Below the pieces are notes generated by a model. The model made no database searches, had not been told where the DNA came from, and was given only the letters and a program-made list of their open reading frames with translations. 64,000 nucleotides of DNA from an uncultured Solirubrobacterales bacterium (lineage in GTDB: Bacteria > Actinomycetota > Thermoleophilia > Solirubrobacterales > JACPNS01), in the NCBI GenBank assembly GCA_937128795.1, contig CAKZMQ010000007.1:1-64000 (forward strand), read 5' to 3'. The translations under genes were made by a program, and so were the position numbers. Below are positions 12,085-21,750 of this stretch, piece after piece (positions within the stretch are counted from its first letter, which is position 1; every line of letters begins with the position of its first letter).

Positions 12085-13740
12085 TTAGGCGACCGCGCGG
12101 TCTGTTGGCGCGGGCGAAAGGCCGTGTATGCAATCGAGGGCGTCGTCGATCGTCGGAACGATGCTGTGGTCGTTGTCCAGATGCTCGAGTTCAGAGATCT
12201 GGTTGATCAAGCGGTGATGCTCCGGCTTGACGCAGGCGAGCATCACAGTGATTCCGCGATGCTCTAGCCGTGCGACCAGATCGCCGATTGCGCGTGCGCC
12301 CGTCGCGTCGAGCACCCGGAGTTTGCCGAGTCTGAGGACGACGTAACGGACGTCGCTGATCTCGGTCAGCTCAAGCAGAAACCGCTGCGCAGCACCGAAG
12401 AACAGGGCACCGTCAAGTTGATACGCGACGACGTGTTCGTCGAGCAACCGGTGCTCCTTCTCGACGTCGATATCGACTCCGGACAGGTCGTCGCGTTCAA
12501 AACGAGCCTCACTGGCCACGGAATGCAACGTGATCAATGCAGCGAGTACGAACCCCAGTTCCACGGCGACCACCAAGTCGAATGCAACGGTCGCAACGGC
12601 GGTCGCGATCAGCACGGCCGCGTCGCCGCGCGTCGATTGAACGATCCGCCGCATCGTGCCGAATTCGATCATGTGAAAGGCGGTGACCATCAGCACCGCC
12701 GCCAGCGCTGCCAATGGAATTTGGGAGACAAGCGGGCTCAGCGCCAGCACGACAATCAGCAACAGCGCCGCGTGTGTGATCGCCGAAAGGCGAGTACGAG
12801 CCCCGGCGCGTACGTTCACCGCCGAACGCGCGATCGCGCCCGTCGCCGGCATCCCGCCAAACATTGCACTACCGACGTTGGCTACACCTTGGCCGACTAG
12901 TTCGCGATCGGGATCGTGGTGTTCATTGTCGGCCATTCCGTCTGCGACTCGGGCCGAGAGCAGACTCTCGATTGCGGCGAGTGCTGCGATCGAGAACGTC
13001 GCGCCGACCAGTCCAGGAACAGATGACCATTCAACAGCCGGAATGCCGGGAAGCGGGATCGACGCCGATATGTCTCCGATCTTGGCCAGCGGCCAATCAA
13101 GCAGTTGACCGATAAAGGTCGCCGCTGCGATTCCGATCAGCGATGCTGGGGCCGATCGGTGCAGACGCGGAAGTAAAAACATCGCGGCTGCGACGATCAC
13201 GACGATCACGACTGCCTGCCACTGTGCTGAGGCAACGTCCGCCATGGCCGCCAGCGCCCGCAATGCCGTGTTTTCGTAGCCTGCTGGTTCGACGCCGAGC
13301 GCAGAAGGCACTTGTTGGAGCAGGATGATTGTGGCGATTCCGAGCGTAAAGCCTTCGATCAGTGGCCACGGCAACAGGCGGACGTATCTGCCGAACTTCG
13401 CGATACCCGCGATCACCAAAACAAGCCCCGCCATCAGAGTGACCAGCAGAACACCGCTCACGCCAACCTCCGCTGCAACCGGAGCGAGCACAACTGTCAT
13501 CGCCCCGGTCGGACCGGACACCTGTACGTGCGATCCCCCGAACACGGCTGCAAGAAATCCCGCCACGATCGCCGTCAGCAAGCCGGCGGCTGCGCCGAGA
13601 CCAGAGGCGACACCGAACGCCAATGCCAAAGGAAGCGCCACGACGCCGACGGTGACCCCGGCTACGAGATCTCCGCGCCAAGAACGGGGCAGTGCGCTGT
13701 AGTCGGCTGCGCCTGGAAGAAGTTGCCGAATGCGGCGCAA
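12085..13740 (-). CDS. SulP-family anion transporter with STAS domain
   Basis: 551 residues. The membrane part (about 1-410) has the SulP start DLVAGVTVGVVALPLALAFG and about 10-12 helices. The C-terminal STAS domain (about 440-540) contains LRLGKLRVLDATGARAIGDL. SulP proteins move sulfate, bicarbonate or C4 acids; substrate cannot be read from sequence. The start is TTG at 13740, two bases after the arsR stop, so translation is probably coupled to arsR. A bicarbonate role would fit the carbonic anhydrase elsewhere in the window, but this is only a suggestion. Confidence 0.9.
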   Translation of the reverse strand: MRRIRQLLPGAADYSALPRSWRGDLVAGVTVGVVALPLALAFGVASGLGAAAGLLTAIVAGFLAAVFGGSHVQVSGPTGAMTVVLAPVAAEVGVSGVLLVTLMAGLVLVIAGIAKFGRYVRLLPWPLIEGFTLGIATIILLQQVPSALGVEPAGYENTALRALAAMADVASAQWQAVVIVVIVAAAMFLLPRLHRSAPASLIGIAAATFIGQLLDWPLAKIGDISASIPLPGIPAVEWSSVPGLVGATFSIAALAAIESLLSARVADGMADNEHHDPDRELVGQGVANVGSAMFGGMPATGAIARSAVNVRAGARTRLSAITHAALLLIVVLALSPLVSQIPLAALAAVLMVTAFHMIEFGTMRRIVQSTRGDAAVLIATAVATVAFDLVVAVELGFVLAALITLHSVASEARFERDDLSGVDIDVEKEHRLLDEHVVAYQLDGALFFGAAQRFLLELTEISDVRYVVLRLGKLRVLDATGARAIGDLVARLEHRGITVMLACVKPEHHRLINQISELEHLDNDHSIVPTIDDALDCIHGLSPAPTDRAVA

Positions 13741-13742
13741 AA

Positions 13743-14069
13743 CTACGAAGCTTTGAGCTCGTCCCGCGTGGCGGTGAGCATGTCCAGCAGAAAAGATTTT
13801 GCGACCGCGAGGGACTGCTCGATTCGGTCGTCGGCGATCGCATAGACCACCGTCGATCCATCGCGACGGGAGGTCACGAGTCCGGCTCGACGCAGGATGC
13901 CGAGCTGTTGCGAAAGATGGGACTGCTCGGTACCGATCGATTGGAGTAGTGCGGCGACTGATTGCTCACCGTCGACCAACTGTTCGAGTATGCGAATGCG
14001 GATGGGGTGACCGAGAGCCTTGAAAAAATCGGCCTTCAACTGAGGGATATCACGAAGCACAGAAAACAT
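13743..14069 (-). CDS. ArsR-family winged-helix regulator without cysteines
   Basis: 108 residues. The winged helix covers about 10-90, with the recognition region EQSHLSQQLGILRRAGLV and the wing RRDGSTVVYAI. The protein contains no Cys at all, so the thiolate metal site of classical ArsR/SmtB sensors is absent. It may sense through another ligand, or the alpha5 site may use other residues. It is the first gene of an arsR-sulP operon and probably autoregulates it; an AT-rich imperfect dyad overlaps its start. ATG at 14069. Confidence 0.88.
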   Translation of the reverse strand: MFSVLRDIPQLKADFFKALGHPIRIRILEQLVDGEQSVAALLQSIGTEQSHLSQQLGILRRAGLVTSRRDGSTVVYAIADDRIEQSLAVAKSFLLDMLTATRDELKAS

Positions 14070-14088
14070 GATATCACGATAACGTCAT
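14068..14088. promoter_or_regulatory. Possible ArsR operator (imperfect dyad)
   Basis: A conspicuously AT-rich patch over the arsR start contains an imperfect palindrome with outer arms ATGA and TCAT around TATCACGATAACG. Roughly six of ten positions pair. ArsR proteins usually bind such dyads at their own promoter. It is weak by eye. Confidence 0.25.
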
Positions 14089-14142
14089 ATAGCTGATGTA
14101 ATGAGGTTCACTTGACGAGATCGAACTGCCGAGAATCAGCAA

Positions 14143-14988
14143 CTAGTTCTTTTGGCATGCGCGGCAGAAATACGTTCCCCGGCCGGCGACGCGAGTCTTG
14201 ACCACCGCAGCGCCGCAGCCCGGGCAGTCAAGTCCCTCTCTGCGGTGCACTAGAAACTGATCCTGAAAGCTTCCCTTGACGCCATACGCGTCGCGAAAGT
14301 CGTCGATCGATGCACCCTTGGCGTCGATGCCCGCCGCGAGCGCGTCGCGGATGGTTTCCGCGAGCAGCTCGCATTGCGCTCGCGTCAACCGCGCAGCACG
14401 CTTGTGTGGCGCGATACCCGCTCGGTAGAGGGCCTCGTCGGCGTAGATGTTGCCGACGCCGGCGACTACGCGTTGATCGAGCAGCACGGCCTTCACAGGC
14501 GACTTGCGTCCACGCGTGTGTTGATGCAGCGACGGGCCGTCAAAACTTGCATCGAATGGTTCGGGACCGAGTCGGGCGTCGAGATATTCGTTCAATGCCT
14601 CCTGCGTGGCGATCACCTCGGCCGTACCGAAGCGACGCGGATCGACAAAGGCGAGGCTCCCTGCCGCGCGACCTTGGTCGCCACTAAGCCAAAGCTGGCC
14701 GCGAAGATGCGCCGAAGGCGGTTCGGCGTCGTCGGGCAGAAAAAGCAGGTTTCCGGTCATCCGCAGGTGCATCACCAGCGCCGAACCGCCGTCAAGCGCG
14801 AGGACGAAGTACTTTCCGCGGCGTCCGAGCTTTAGAATTCGGCGTCCGGCAAGCAGGTTCTCGAATTCGTCGACCGTGTGCGGCAGTACCCATCGATCGT
14901 CGTTGACCTCGGCCGCCTCGATCGCGCGGCCTTCGGCGATCGGCGCGAGCTGACGACGGATCGTTTCCACCTCGGGCAGCTCAGGCAT
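14143..14988 (-). CDS. mutM: Formamidopyrimidine-DNA glycosylase MutM/Fpg
   Basis: Base-excision glycosylase/AP lyase for 8-oxoG, 281 residues. It starts with PELPEVETIRRQL, so the catalytic Pro2 and Glu3 are present. The catalytic Lys is in LGRRGKYF, the H2TH region includes GVGNIYADEALYRAG, and a four-Cys zinc finger closes the protein (CPGCG then CRAC). Length is normal. It follows the glutaredoxin gene by 15 bases on the same strand, so the two form an oxidative-damage pair. Confidence 0.96.
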   Translation of the reverse strand: MPELPEVETIRRQLAPIAEGRAIEAAEVNDDRWVLPHTVDEFENLLAGRRILKLGRRGKYFVLALDGGSALVMHLRMTGNLLFLPDDAEPPSAHLRGQLWLSGDQGRAAGSLAFVDPRRFGTAEVIATQEALNEYLDARLGPEPFDASFDGPSLHQHTRGRKSPVKAVLLDQRVVAGVGNIYADEALYRAGIAPHKRAARLTRAQCELLAETIRDALAAGIDAKGASIDDFRDAYGVKGSFQDQFLVHRREGLDCPGCGAAVVKTRVAGRGTYFCRACQKN

Positions 14989-15003
14989 CGGATTCGCCAG
15001 TGA

Positions 15004-15297
15004 TCACTGGATCCCGAGCGCTTCGCGAATGCGCGGATTGCGCAGCGCAAGCACCAGGTCTTCGAATCCGCCGATCAGTTCGTCTCCGACGAAGATCTGC
15101 GGCATTGTCAGTCGCCCTGAACGCTGCGAGAGTGCGATCTGCGCATCGATGTCGCCAGTCATGTCGACGTACTCGAAATCGACGCCCGCCTGCTCGAGCA
15201 GAATCTTCGCGCGCAGGCAAAAATTGCAACTGTCCTTCGAGTAGAGCGTTGCGACGGCGCTCGTCGGCGCGTCCTGCGGTGTGGCGGCGTCCTGCAT
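15004..15297 (-). CDS. Glutaredoxin (dithiol, CxxC)
   Basis: 97 residues with a thioredoxin fold. The active site C24-N-F-C27 follows the first strand (VATLYSKDSC), the cis-Pro segment is TMPQIFVGDELIGG, and the GSH-site Gly-Gly is present (LIGGFEDL). It probably reduces disulfides or glutathionylated/mycothiolated targets, and the preferred thiol cannot be decided. ATG 15297. It is upstream of mutM in the same unit and divergent from recO (69-base gap). Confidence 0.88.
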   Translation of the reverse strand: MQDAATPQDAPTSAVATLYSKDSCNFCLRAKILLEQAGVDFEYVDMTGDIDAQIALSQRSGRLTMPQIFVGDELIGGFEDLVLALRNPRIREALGIQ

Positions 15298-15366
15298 CTA
15301 GGGGAGATTGTAGGTTCGCGCGACGGCGGCAAGGCCAGCCCGACGAGTACGCGAGAATCAACACCG

Positions 15367-16086
15367 ATGTCGAACACGATCAAAACCGAGGCAATCGTGC
15401 TGCGCAAGATGCGCTACGGCGAGGCCGACAGCATTCTCCATATCTACACTCGCCAATTCGGTCGGATCGGCGCGATTGCCAAAGGCGTTCGCCGGTCAAA
15501 AAGCCGCTTCGGCGGGCGCTTGGAACCATTCTTCCGGCTTGACATGGTGCTGCACGAAGGACGCGGTGAGCTCGCGACGATCACCAGCGTCGACACGCTC
15601 GACGGATACTCACACCTGCGTGCACGGGCAGAATCGATCGACTCGGCGGCCAAAGTTGGAGATTTCGTTCTCAAACTGTTCGATGATCGCGAGAAGAACG
15701 AACCGGCGTACAACCTGATCGCCAACGTCCTGGCATTGCTGGACGCCGACCCGCGAGCCTCGCGTCGCGAAGTGTCGCTGGCTTTCAGGGCAAAGATGCT
15801 CTTGGCATCCGGGTTCTCGCCGGAGCTCGGTTCATGCGTGCACTGCGGCAGCAGCGAGGACCTGGTGGCATTTTCTCCGCCCTCCGGCGGAGTGGTCTGC
15901 CGCGATTGCCGCGAGGCGGGAGATTTCGACTTCGGCGAATCGGCCTACGCGTTCCTCACCGGGGCGATCGCGGCTCCATTGGCCGAGGCACCTGATGCAG
16001 CACCCGAGGCACTGAGGCAGTCGGATCGCGCGATAACGGCCACGTTGGCCCATCATGCGAACGTGAAGGTGCGGGATTTGGTGTAA
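15367..16086 (+). CDS. recO: DNA repair protein RecO
   Basis: 239 residues. The N-terminal OB fold (about 1-80) begins with KTEAIVLRKMRYGEADSI. A helical core and the RecO zinc site (CVHC and CRDC, about residues 158-181) follow. RecO loads RecA with RecF/RecR at SSB-coated gaps. It is the first gene of recO-dgt-dnaG-sigA (32-base gap to dgt). Typical length. Confidence 0.93.
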   Translation: MSNTIKTEAIVLRKMRYGEADSILHIYTRQFGRIGAIAKGVRRSKSRFGGRLEPFFRLDMVLHEGRGELATITSVDTLDGYSHLRARAESIDSAAKVGDFVLKLFDDREKNEPAYNLIANVLALLDADPRASRREVSLAFRAKMLLASGFSPELGSCVHCGSSEDLVAFSPPSGGVVCRDCREAGDFDFGESAYAFLTGAIAAPLAEAPDAAPEALRQSDRAITATLAHHANVKVRDLV

Positions 16087-16118
16087 CGCCGCGACTCTCG
16101 GCTGTCAGAATCAACCCG

Positions 16119-17183
16119 ATGTCATCAGCCGCAGGATCAACCGCAAAGACCTCCCCGGAAGCAGATTTCCGCAATCGCATCGAGGCTCGCGAGGACGTGA
16201 TCCTGCAGTCGCTCGCCGTTCGCTCGTATCCTGCCGAGCGGCGACGACCGGAGCCTGATTCACCCTTGCGAACGCCATTTCAACGTGATCGCGACCGGAT
16301 CGTGCACAGCAAGGCATTCCGGCGGCTCAAATACAAGACCCAGGTGTTCATCGCGCCCGAGGGCGATCACTTTCGCACGCGCTTGACCCACACGCTCGAA
16401 ACCTGCGGTGTTGCGCGTACCGTCGCACGCGCGCTCGAACTGAACGAAGACCTCGCGGAGGCGATCGGGCTTGGCCATGACCTCGGCCACCCGCCGTTCG
16501 GGCATATCGGCGAAGCGGTGCTCAGTGAGTGCCTGAAGGAGCGATTCGACAAGGAGTTCCATCACAACCAGCACTCGCTGCGCACAGTCGATGCGTTGGA
16601 GCGCGACGGAAGCGGTCTCAATCTCACTGAACCAGTGCGCGATGGCATCCTCAATCACACCGGACCGACGGCGCCACAGTCGCTCGAGGGCAAGATCGTG
16701 CGGATCGTCGATCGCATCGCCTACATCAATCACGACATTGACGACGCCCTGCGCGCAGGAATCATCCAGCCGGATGACTTGCCCGGCGATGAGATCGCCC
16801 TGCTCGGCGACGACCCTTCCGAGCGCATTGACACGCTGGTCAAGGATCTCGTAGCGACCAGCGCATTGGCTGGCGACATAAAACAGTCGGACGAGATCGG
16901 CGGCGCAATGCTGAGACTGCGCAAATACATGTTTCAAAACGTCTACCTCGGGCCGCAGGTGCGCAGCGAGGCAGATCGCGTCACAAATCTCGTGCGCGGA
17001 CTCTTCAATCACTTCACCGAGCATCCAAACGCGATTCCACACGAGGCGTTCGGCGCGCCGCTCGCGACGCCGAGCGACGATGAAGAGCTGGCGCAACGCG
17101 TAACTGACTGGATCGCCGGCATGACCGACCGCTACGCCTTTCGTGTGTTCGAAGAGCTCAACTCACCCCGGACTGCGCGGTAG
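16119..17183 (+). CDS. dgt: dGTPase-like HD-domain triphosphohydrolase
   Basis: 354 residues, close to the deoxyguanosinetriphosphate triphosphohydrolase-like family. HD metal ligands are visible in RLTHTLETCGVARTVARAL, then GLGHDLGHPPFGHIGE, with the downstream Asp in AYINHDIDDAL. It hydrolyses dNTPs to deoxynucleoside and triphosphate, trimming the dNTP pool. It sits just before dnaG (8-base gap), an arrangement also seen in mycobacteria. ATG 16119. Confidence 0.93.
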   Translation: MSSAAGSTAKTSPEADFRNRIEAREDVILQSLAVRSYPAERRRPEPDSPLRTPFQRDRDRIVHSKAFRRLKYKTQVFIAPEGDHFRTRLTHTLETCGVARTVARALELNEDLAEAIGLGHDLGHPPFGHIGEAVLSECLKERFDKEFHHNQHSLRTVDALERDGSGLNLTEPVRDGILNHTGPTAPQSLEGKIVRIVDRIAYINHDIDDALRAGIIQPDDLPGDEIALLGDDPSERIDTLVKDLVATSALAGDIKQSDEIGGAMLRLRKYMFQNVYLGPQVRSEADRVTNLVRGLFNHFTEHPNAIPHEAFGAPLATPSDDEELAQRVTDWIAGMTDRYAFRVFEELNSPRTAR

Positions 17184-17191
17184 GGAACGCG

Positions 17192-18970
17192 ATGCCACGC
17201 ATCTCCGACAGTTCGATCAACAAGTTGCGCGATGCGGTCGACATCGTCGATCTGATCAACGGATACACCGATCTTCGGCGCAACGGCTCGCAGTACATGG
17301 GCCGCTGTCCCTTCCATGAGGACAACTCGCCGAGTTTCTCGGTCAATCCCAGTGACAAGCTCTACCACTGCTTCGGCTGTGGGGTGGGAGGGGACCTTTT
17401 CAGCTTTGTCATGGAGAAGGAAGGTCTCGATTTCACCAACGCGATCGAATGGCTCGCCGACCACTACAACGTCGAGCTCGAATATGAAGAGCTCGACGCC
17501 AAATCCGCCGAGAAGCTCAAACAGCGCGAGCGACTTTACGAATTGCTCGAACGCGCGACGAAGTTCTATGAGCGCACGTTCGCCGATTCCCAAGAAGCAG
17601 GGCCGGCCCGCGACTACCTCCGTGGTCGTGGCTTTTCTCCTGACGTGTTGAAAAAGTTTCGCGTCGGCTACTCGCCGAAGGCTTGGGACAAGCTCTTCGT
17701 GCCTGCGTTGCGTCAAGGCTTCACCGAGCAAGAACTGATCGCCGCCGGGCTTGTTCAACGCAACGATCGTGGTCAGCTTTACGACCGTTTTCGCGGTCGC
17801 ATCATGTTTCCGCTCGCCGACAAGAAGGGCATCGTTCGCGGCTTCGGGGCGCGCGGAATGCGAGACAGCGACAAGCCGAAATACTTGAACTCAGCGGATG
17901 GCCCCGTATTCCACAAGGGGACGCAGATCTTCGGCGTCAATCATGCGCGCAAACCTGCCGCCGCGAAAAAGCGGGTCGTCGCCGTCGAGGGCTACGCGGA
18001 CGTGCTCGCTCTGCACGACGCTGGCTTCGAGGAGGCGGTAGCCGTAATGGGAACGGCGATGACCGAACAGCAGGCCGCCGAACTTGCTCGTCTGGCTCCG
18101 CGCGTCTACATCGCACTCGACGCCGACGAGTCCGGCCGCAGGGCCGCGTTGCGCGCCGCTGCCGAGCTGGGCAAACGTCGCGAGACCGAAACGTCCGTGA
18201 TCGTCATTCCACGCGGCAAGGACCCCGACGAGTTGATCAAGGCAGAGGGACCCGAGGTGTTCGAGCGCCTGATCGCAAAGGCGGTCACTGTCTTTGAATT
18301 TGCGGTCGCGCAGGTGTTTGCCGAGGGCAAGCTTGAGTCGGCCAGAGATCGGGAGAAGATTCTCGACGAGCTCGTGCCGATCTTTGCCGCGATCCCGCCG
18401 GGCCCGATGCGCGAGGAACAGTTGAACGTCGCTGCCGATCGACTGAACATCACGGACGCGGTTCTGCGTGAGTCGCTGCGTGGCCGCGCTGCCGCGTTGC
18501 CGGTGAAACGCGAGGCACCGCGGGGCGATCCTGGTCCGGAGGGCGGCCAAAACGCCCATTCCAAGCCAAAACAGGTCGATCCACGCGAGCGCCCCGAGCG
18601 GATCTTTATGGCAATGTGCATTTCAAACCCCAACGTGGGTAACAAATACTTGGCAGACTTGGCCGACGAGGATTTGTCCAGCGACCTGATGCGGGAACTG
18701 CGCGATCACTTGAAAGCTAACCCCGAAAAACCGCTTGCAGATGCCGTTTCACTAAAGCCCGAGCTACGGGATGCCGTTACAGAAGTAGCGATGCTTTCCG
18801 AAAGGGAAAATGCTTCTCCCGAAGCGATCCAGCTTGGCTTTTTGCAGCTAGAGAAAGTTGGTCTCGAACGCGCCCTCGCCGGTTCTCCGGCGGCAGGCAA
18901 AGGCGAAATCGAACTCAAGCGGCAAGAGGTGATTCGCAAGCTTGGCGAGTTGACGGCAGAAGTTTCATAA
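17192..18970 (+). CDS. dnaG: DNA primase
   Basis: 592 residues. The CHC2 zinc finger uses C39, H42, C60 and C63. The catalytic core with TOPRIM has the Glu in [10 protein letters not shown] and the acidic motif ALDADESG. The C-terminal DnaB-interaction region is about 445-592. It makes RNA primers at the replication fork. GGGAACG precedes ATG 17192. The last 130 residues are Lys/Glu-rich and carry less GC-rich codons than the core. Confidence 0.96.
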   Translation: MPRISDSSINKLRDAVDIVDLINGYTDLRRNGSQYMGRCPFHEDNSPSFSVNPSDKLYHCFGCGVGGDLFSFVMEKEGLDFTNAIEWLADHYNVELEYEELDAKSAEKLKQRERLYELLERATKFYERTFADSQEAGPARDYLRGRGFSPDVLKKFRVGYSPKAWDKLFVPALRQGFTEQELIAAGLVQRNDRGQLYDRFRGRIMFPLADKKGIVRGFGARGMRDSDKPKYLNSADGPVFHKGTQIFGVNHARKPAAAKKRVVAVEGYADVLALHDAGFEEAVAVMGTAMTEQQAAELARLAPRVYIALDADESGRRAALRAAAELGKRRETETSVIVIPRGKDPDELIKAEGPEVFERLIAKAVTVFEFAVAQVFAEGKLESARDREKILDELVPIFAAIPPGPMREEQLNVAADRLNITDAVLRESLRGRAAALPVKREAPRGDPGPEGGQNAHSKPKQVDPRERPERIFMAMCISNPNVGNKYLADLADEDLSSDLMRELRDHLKANPEKPLADAVSLKPELRDAVTEVAMLSERENASPEAIQLGFLQLEKVGLERALAGSPAAGKGEIELKRQEVIRKLGELTAEVS

Positions 18971-18977
18971 GTACGTA

Positions 18978-18996
18978 GCGACCCGCAAGGGGTCGC
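18978..18996. terminator. dnaG-sigA intergenic hairpin
   Basis: A perfect 7-bp stem GCGACCC/GGGTCGC with the 5-base loop GCAAG begins 8 bases after the dnaG stop. No T-tract follows, so it is more likely an attenuator or RNA-processing site in the dnaG-sigA transcript than a full terminator. Confidence 0.5.
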
Positions 18997-19031
18997 GCCT
19001 CCCGCATTCCGGATCGCACTCGTACCACGAG

Positions 19032-19976
19032 ATGATTCGAGCCACCGCAGCAGAACAGACTGAATCAGCCCCGCCGGAGGAATCCGCGAAGGCCGTTCTG
19101 CCGGAGTTCGACAAGAAGCTCGATCTCACGCCGGGCGAGGGACGCCAGGCGATCGACACCGTTCACCTCTACCTGAAGGCGATCGGCGAACACAAGCTTT
19201 TGTCCGCAGAGGATGAAGTGCGGCTGGCCAAGCGGATCGAACGCGCCGACAACGAGGCGAAAAACCAAATGATCGAGTCGAACCTGCGGCTCGTCGTAAG
19301 CATTGCAAAGCGTTACAACGATCGTGGCGTCTCGCTGCTCGACCTGATTCAAGAAGGAAACGTCGGGCTGATGCGCGCGGTCGAAAAATTCGACTGGCGT
19401 CGCGGCTACAAGTTCTCGACGTATGCGGCGTGGTGGATACGACAAGGCATAACACGCGCCATTGCGGACCAGGCCCGGACGATTCGGATCCCGGTGCATC
19501 TACTGCAGAACGTCAACAAGGTCGCAGCGGTGCGTCGTCGCCTCGAGCAGGAGATCGGCCGACCGCCGACAATCGAAGAAGTCGCCAAGGCACTGGACCT
19601 ACCGGAAGACGACGTCAAGCACCTGATGGAGCTCAACGCCGACACGATCTCGCTGGACACTCCGATCGGTTCCGAAGAAGGAAGCGCGACGATCGGCGAC
19701 GTAGTCGAGAACGACAAGGATCAAGCGCCTGAAGAGATCGTCGCCGAGCGATTGCTAAGCGAGGACGTCGACGTGGTACTGAGCCAACTCAACGACCGAG
19801 AACGACGTGTCATCGAGTTGCGATACGGCATCTCCGGCGACGAGCCGCTCACCCTTGTCGAGATCGGCAAATACATCGGCGTCACTCGAGAACGCGTCCG
19901 CCAAATCGAAATCGCGGCGATCCAGAAGCTGCGGCGCGGCGACGAAACCGAACGGCTTCGTCAGTTCGGGCACTGA
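19032..19976 (+). CDS. rpoD: Primary sigma factor SigA/RpoD
   Basis: 314 residues. Region 1.2 starts at about residue 37 ([17 protein letters not shown]). Regions 2.1-2.4 include [31 protein letters not shown] and [19 protein letters not shown]. Region 4.2 ends with [19 protein letters not shown]. There is only a short acidic N-terminus and no region 1.1, making it shorter than most primary sigma factors, though the conserved core is complete. Downstream of dnaG, as in many bacteria. ATG 19032 has only a weak ribosome site. Confidence 0.94.
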   Translation: MIRATAAEQTESAPPEESAKAVLPEFDKKLDLTPGEGRQAIDTVHLYLKAIGEHKLLSAEDEVRLAKRIERADNEAKNQMIESNLRLVVSIAKRYNDRGVSLLDLIQEGNVGLMRAVEKFDWRRGYKFSTYAAWWIRQGITRAIADQARTIRIPVHLLQNVNKVAAVRRRLEQEIGRPPTIEEVAKALDLPEDDVKHLMELNADTISLDTPIGSEEGSATIGDVVENDKDQAPEEIVAERLLSEDVDVVLSQLNDRERRVIELRYGISGDEPLTLVEIGKYIGVTRERVRQIEIAAIQKLRRGDETERLRQFGH

Positions 19977-20000
19977 GCTTCATGCCGCCACCGCATCACG

Positions 20001-21419
20001 TTACTTGACCAACTTCACCTTCCCTGTGACAGTGACCGGCGCGCCAGGTGCTGGATCAAAAACAAGCGTGATCGGTCCGCCGTTGGTTCTGCGGAGTTGA
20101 GCTGCCATACGAGGCCCAATCTTGAGCCTGATGGTTCGGGTACCGGGTGAGATCGGTCGGGAACGGTATGGGCCTGCGACCGAGCCGGCGCTCGCCAAGA
20201 CTTTGGTGATCTTCACGCCGGTTGAGGTCCGCGCTCTTATAGAGAGCGTGCGGCCTCGCAGCGCCAAGCTGCGCGGCGCGAACTGAAGATCGCAACCTGG
20301 CCGTGAGCGTGTCACTGGTTCAGCAAGTGGTTTCACTAGGACCGTTGACCAGTAGCAGTCATGTTCTACCCAGGTGAGATTTAAATCTTGAACGCCGAAA
20401 TCCTTGGCATTCAAAACGTTCGGGGGATCCGAGGGGTATTGCGGGAACACTCCGATCTGCTCTCTTGCGCCTGTCCCAGGATCGAGTCGCTCGATGTGCT
20501 TGATCGACCGATCAGAATCGACGGTCGCCGCAAGCGAATGTCGAACATTCAAATTGGCGTACAGCCCGTCTCCGGACCAGATTCGTTGCCCGCCAGGGCG
20601 GGTATATCCGGCAAACTCAAACTTCGAAGGGAGGTACTTGTGACCGGTGAAACTCGTATTCACGACTACTGATTGAGTCGCCAGCGCGATTGCCACTAAG
20701 CCGGTTCGTGGGGTGGCGATGGAGGTCTCGATTGTGCCTGTGCGCCAGTTGAACACCGTCGCGTTGCCCAGCACACCGACCGCGATCGACGATCCGTTCA
20801 GATCCACGACGGCGGTTGGTGGACCGAGTGTGTTTGGCGGTAACGACACCTGTTTCGGCATGCCCGGCACACGCGCGCTTTTCAAGCGTCGGATCGATCT
20901 TTTTCCCACTTGGTATACGACGTATTCCAGTCTTCGTGATCGATCCCAACGAAGCGCGACAACGCGGTGTCCATCGGCAGCGATTGCGTCCGACTCGATG
21001 CCCCGGATCGTTCGCACGGAACCCCGGACGTTCCCGACCACAAGCGATCTTCCGTGGACGCTGACCGGCCAGAAGTCCGTTGAGTCGATCGTCGTGACCG
21101 CAGCGATGAACCCGTGATCGGTCACGTCCCAATCGACGATCGGCGTCAAGTCTTGCGACAAGCGAAGACGCCATACTGTGCGCTTTGATCGTCCTCCTTT
21201 CATAAGCACGAGTCTTGCGAGGCGTTTGTTCGTGCTCTGCAAAACGAACGCGGCCTGACGCGTGGCGGTCGCCCCATGAACTACCGCACCCACGCTCGCG
21301 GATGGTGCGAACTTTGCGGCTTTGCGTACTTGAGCACTCGCGGCGGAAGCACCCGCGAGCAATATGGCCGCGACAGCCAGAGACGCAATTGACAACTTGA
21401 CTGATACTGGTCTGACCAC
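20001..21419 (-). CDS. Secreted protein of unknown function (possible beta-propeller)
   Basis: 472 residues from GTG 21419, which follows GAAAGGGAA with good spacing. An in-frame TTG at 21485 would add 22 residues before the signal peptide and is less likely. The signal peptide is about residues 6-28 (SLAVAAILLAGASAASAQ). The middle has repeated beta-strand-like blocks with conserved Trp/Asp (WRLRLSQDLTPIVDWDV, VVALRWDRSRRLEYVVYQ), suggestive of a propeller. The C-terminal 100 residues are basic and Ig-like, as in other secreted proteins here. I do not recognise a function. It converges with rpoD, leaving a 24-base gap. Confidence 0.65.
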   Translation of the reverse strand: MVRPVSVKLSIASLAVAAILLAGASAASAQVRKAAKFAPSASVGAVVHGATATRQAAFVLQSTNKRLARLVLMKGGRSKRTVWRLRLSQDLTPIVDWDVTDHGFIAAVTTIDSTDFWPVSVHGRSLVVGNVRGSVRTIRGIESDAIAADGHRVVALRWDRSRRLEYVVYQVGKRSIRRLKSARVPGMPKQVSLPPNTLGPPTAVVDLNGSSIAVGVLGNATVFNWRTGTIETSIATPRTGLVAIALATQSVVVNTSFTGHKYLPSKFEFAGYTRPGGQRIWSGDGLYANLNVRHSLAATVDSDRSIKHIERLDPGTGAREQIGVFPQYPSDPPNVLNAKDFGVQDLNLTWVEHDCYWSTVLVKPLAEPVTRSRPGCDLQFAPRSLALRGRTLSIRARTSTGVKITKVLASAGSVAGPYRSRPISPGTRTIRLKIGPRMAAQLRRTNGGPITLVFDPAPGAPVTVTGKVKLVK

Positions 21420-21561
21420 GGTTCCCTTTCGTTCAGGAATTGGTTTGCAACTAGCAGCAAACGCGACTGTGTTTACTCCAAGCAACTAACCGAGAAACTT
21501 AACCTAAGTTGCGGTCAGGCCTTGTCGAGTCGTGATGAGCAATGCGCAGAAAAGTGGAGAG

Positions 21562-21580
21562 CTCCCCGGGACTCAAACCT
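21562..21580 (-). other. tRNA 3'-end-like remnant
   Basis: CTCCCCGGGACTCAAACCT on the plus strand matches the 3' end of the tRNA-Asn at 21751-21770 (CTCCCCGGG then ACTCGAACC), except that four bases (TTGG) are missing and one T-loop base differs. With the real tRNA end it brackets about 180 bases of repeats, as integration or duplication scars beside tRNA genes often do. Confidence 0.5.
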
Positions 21581-21745
21581 GAAGGTCGGCGGTCTCCGGC
21601 GACCGCAAGGCCCAAGCTGCGTGCAACGCGTCGCCGCGAATGCAGCGACAATCAATCCTGACGCAAACCTGAAGGTCGGCGGTCTCCGGCGACCGCAAGG
21701 GCCAAGCTGCGTGCAACGCGTCGCCGCGAAGGCGGCGACAATCAA
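21574..21745. repeat. Two-copy 90-bp-period structured repeat beside tRNA-Asn
   Basis: Two copies (21574-21655 and 21664-21745) of an 82-base unit, start to start 90 bases, differ at about four positions. Each unit starts CAAACCTGAAGGTCGGC, contains an inner stem GCGGTC/GACCGC and ends in a strong stem around GTCGCCGCGAA. Read on the minus strand each unit ends in AGGTTTG(A/C)GTC, which resembles a tRNA T-loop. With 21486-21560, where I see nothing further, this fills the gap between the secreted-protein gene and tRNA-Asn. Confidence 0.8.
21720..21739 (-). terminator. Hairpin downstream of tRNA-Asn
   Basis: A perfect 8-bp stem GTCGCCGC/GCGGCGAC with a 4-base loop lies 11 bases beyond the tRNA 3' end on the minus strand, after TTTTGATT. 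It may end or process the tRNA transcript. The other repeat copy has the same stem with one mismatch (21630-21649). Confidence 0.45.
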
Positions 21746-21750
21746 AACAG

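Noticed and set aside
21574..21745. CRISPR array
   Set aside because: Only two units with an 82-base repeat and an 8-base interval; no spacers and no cas genes.
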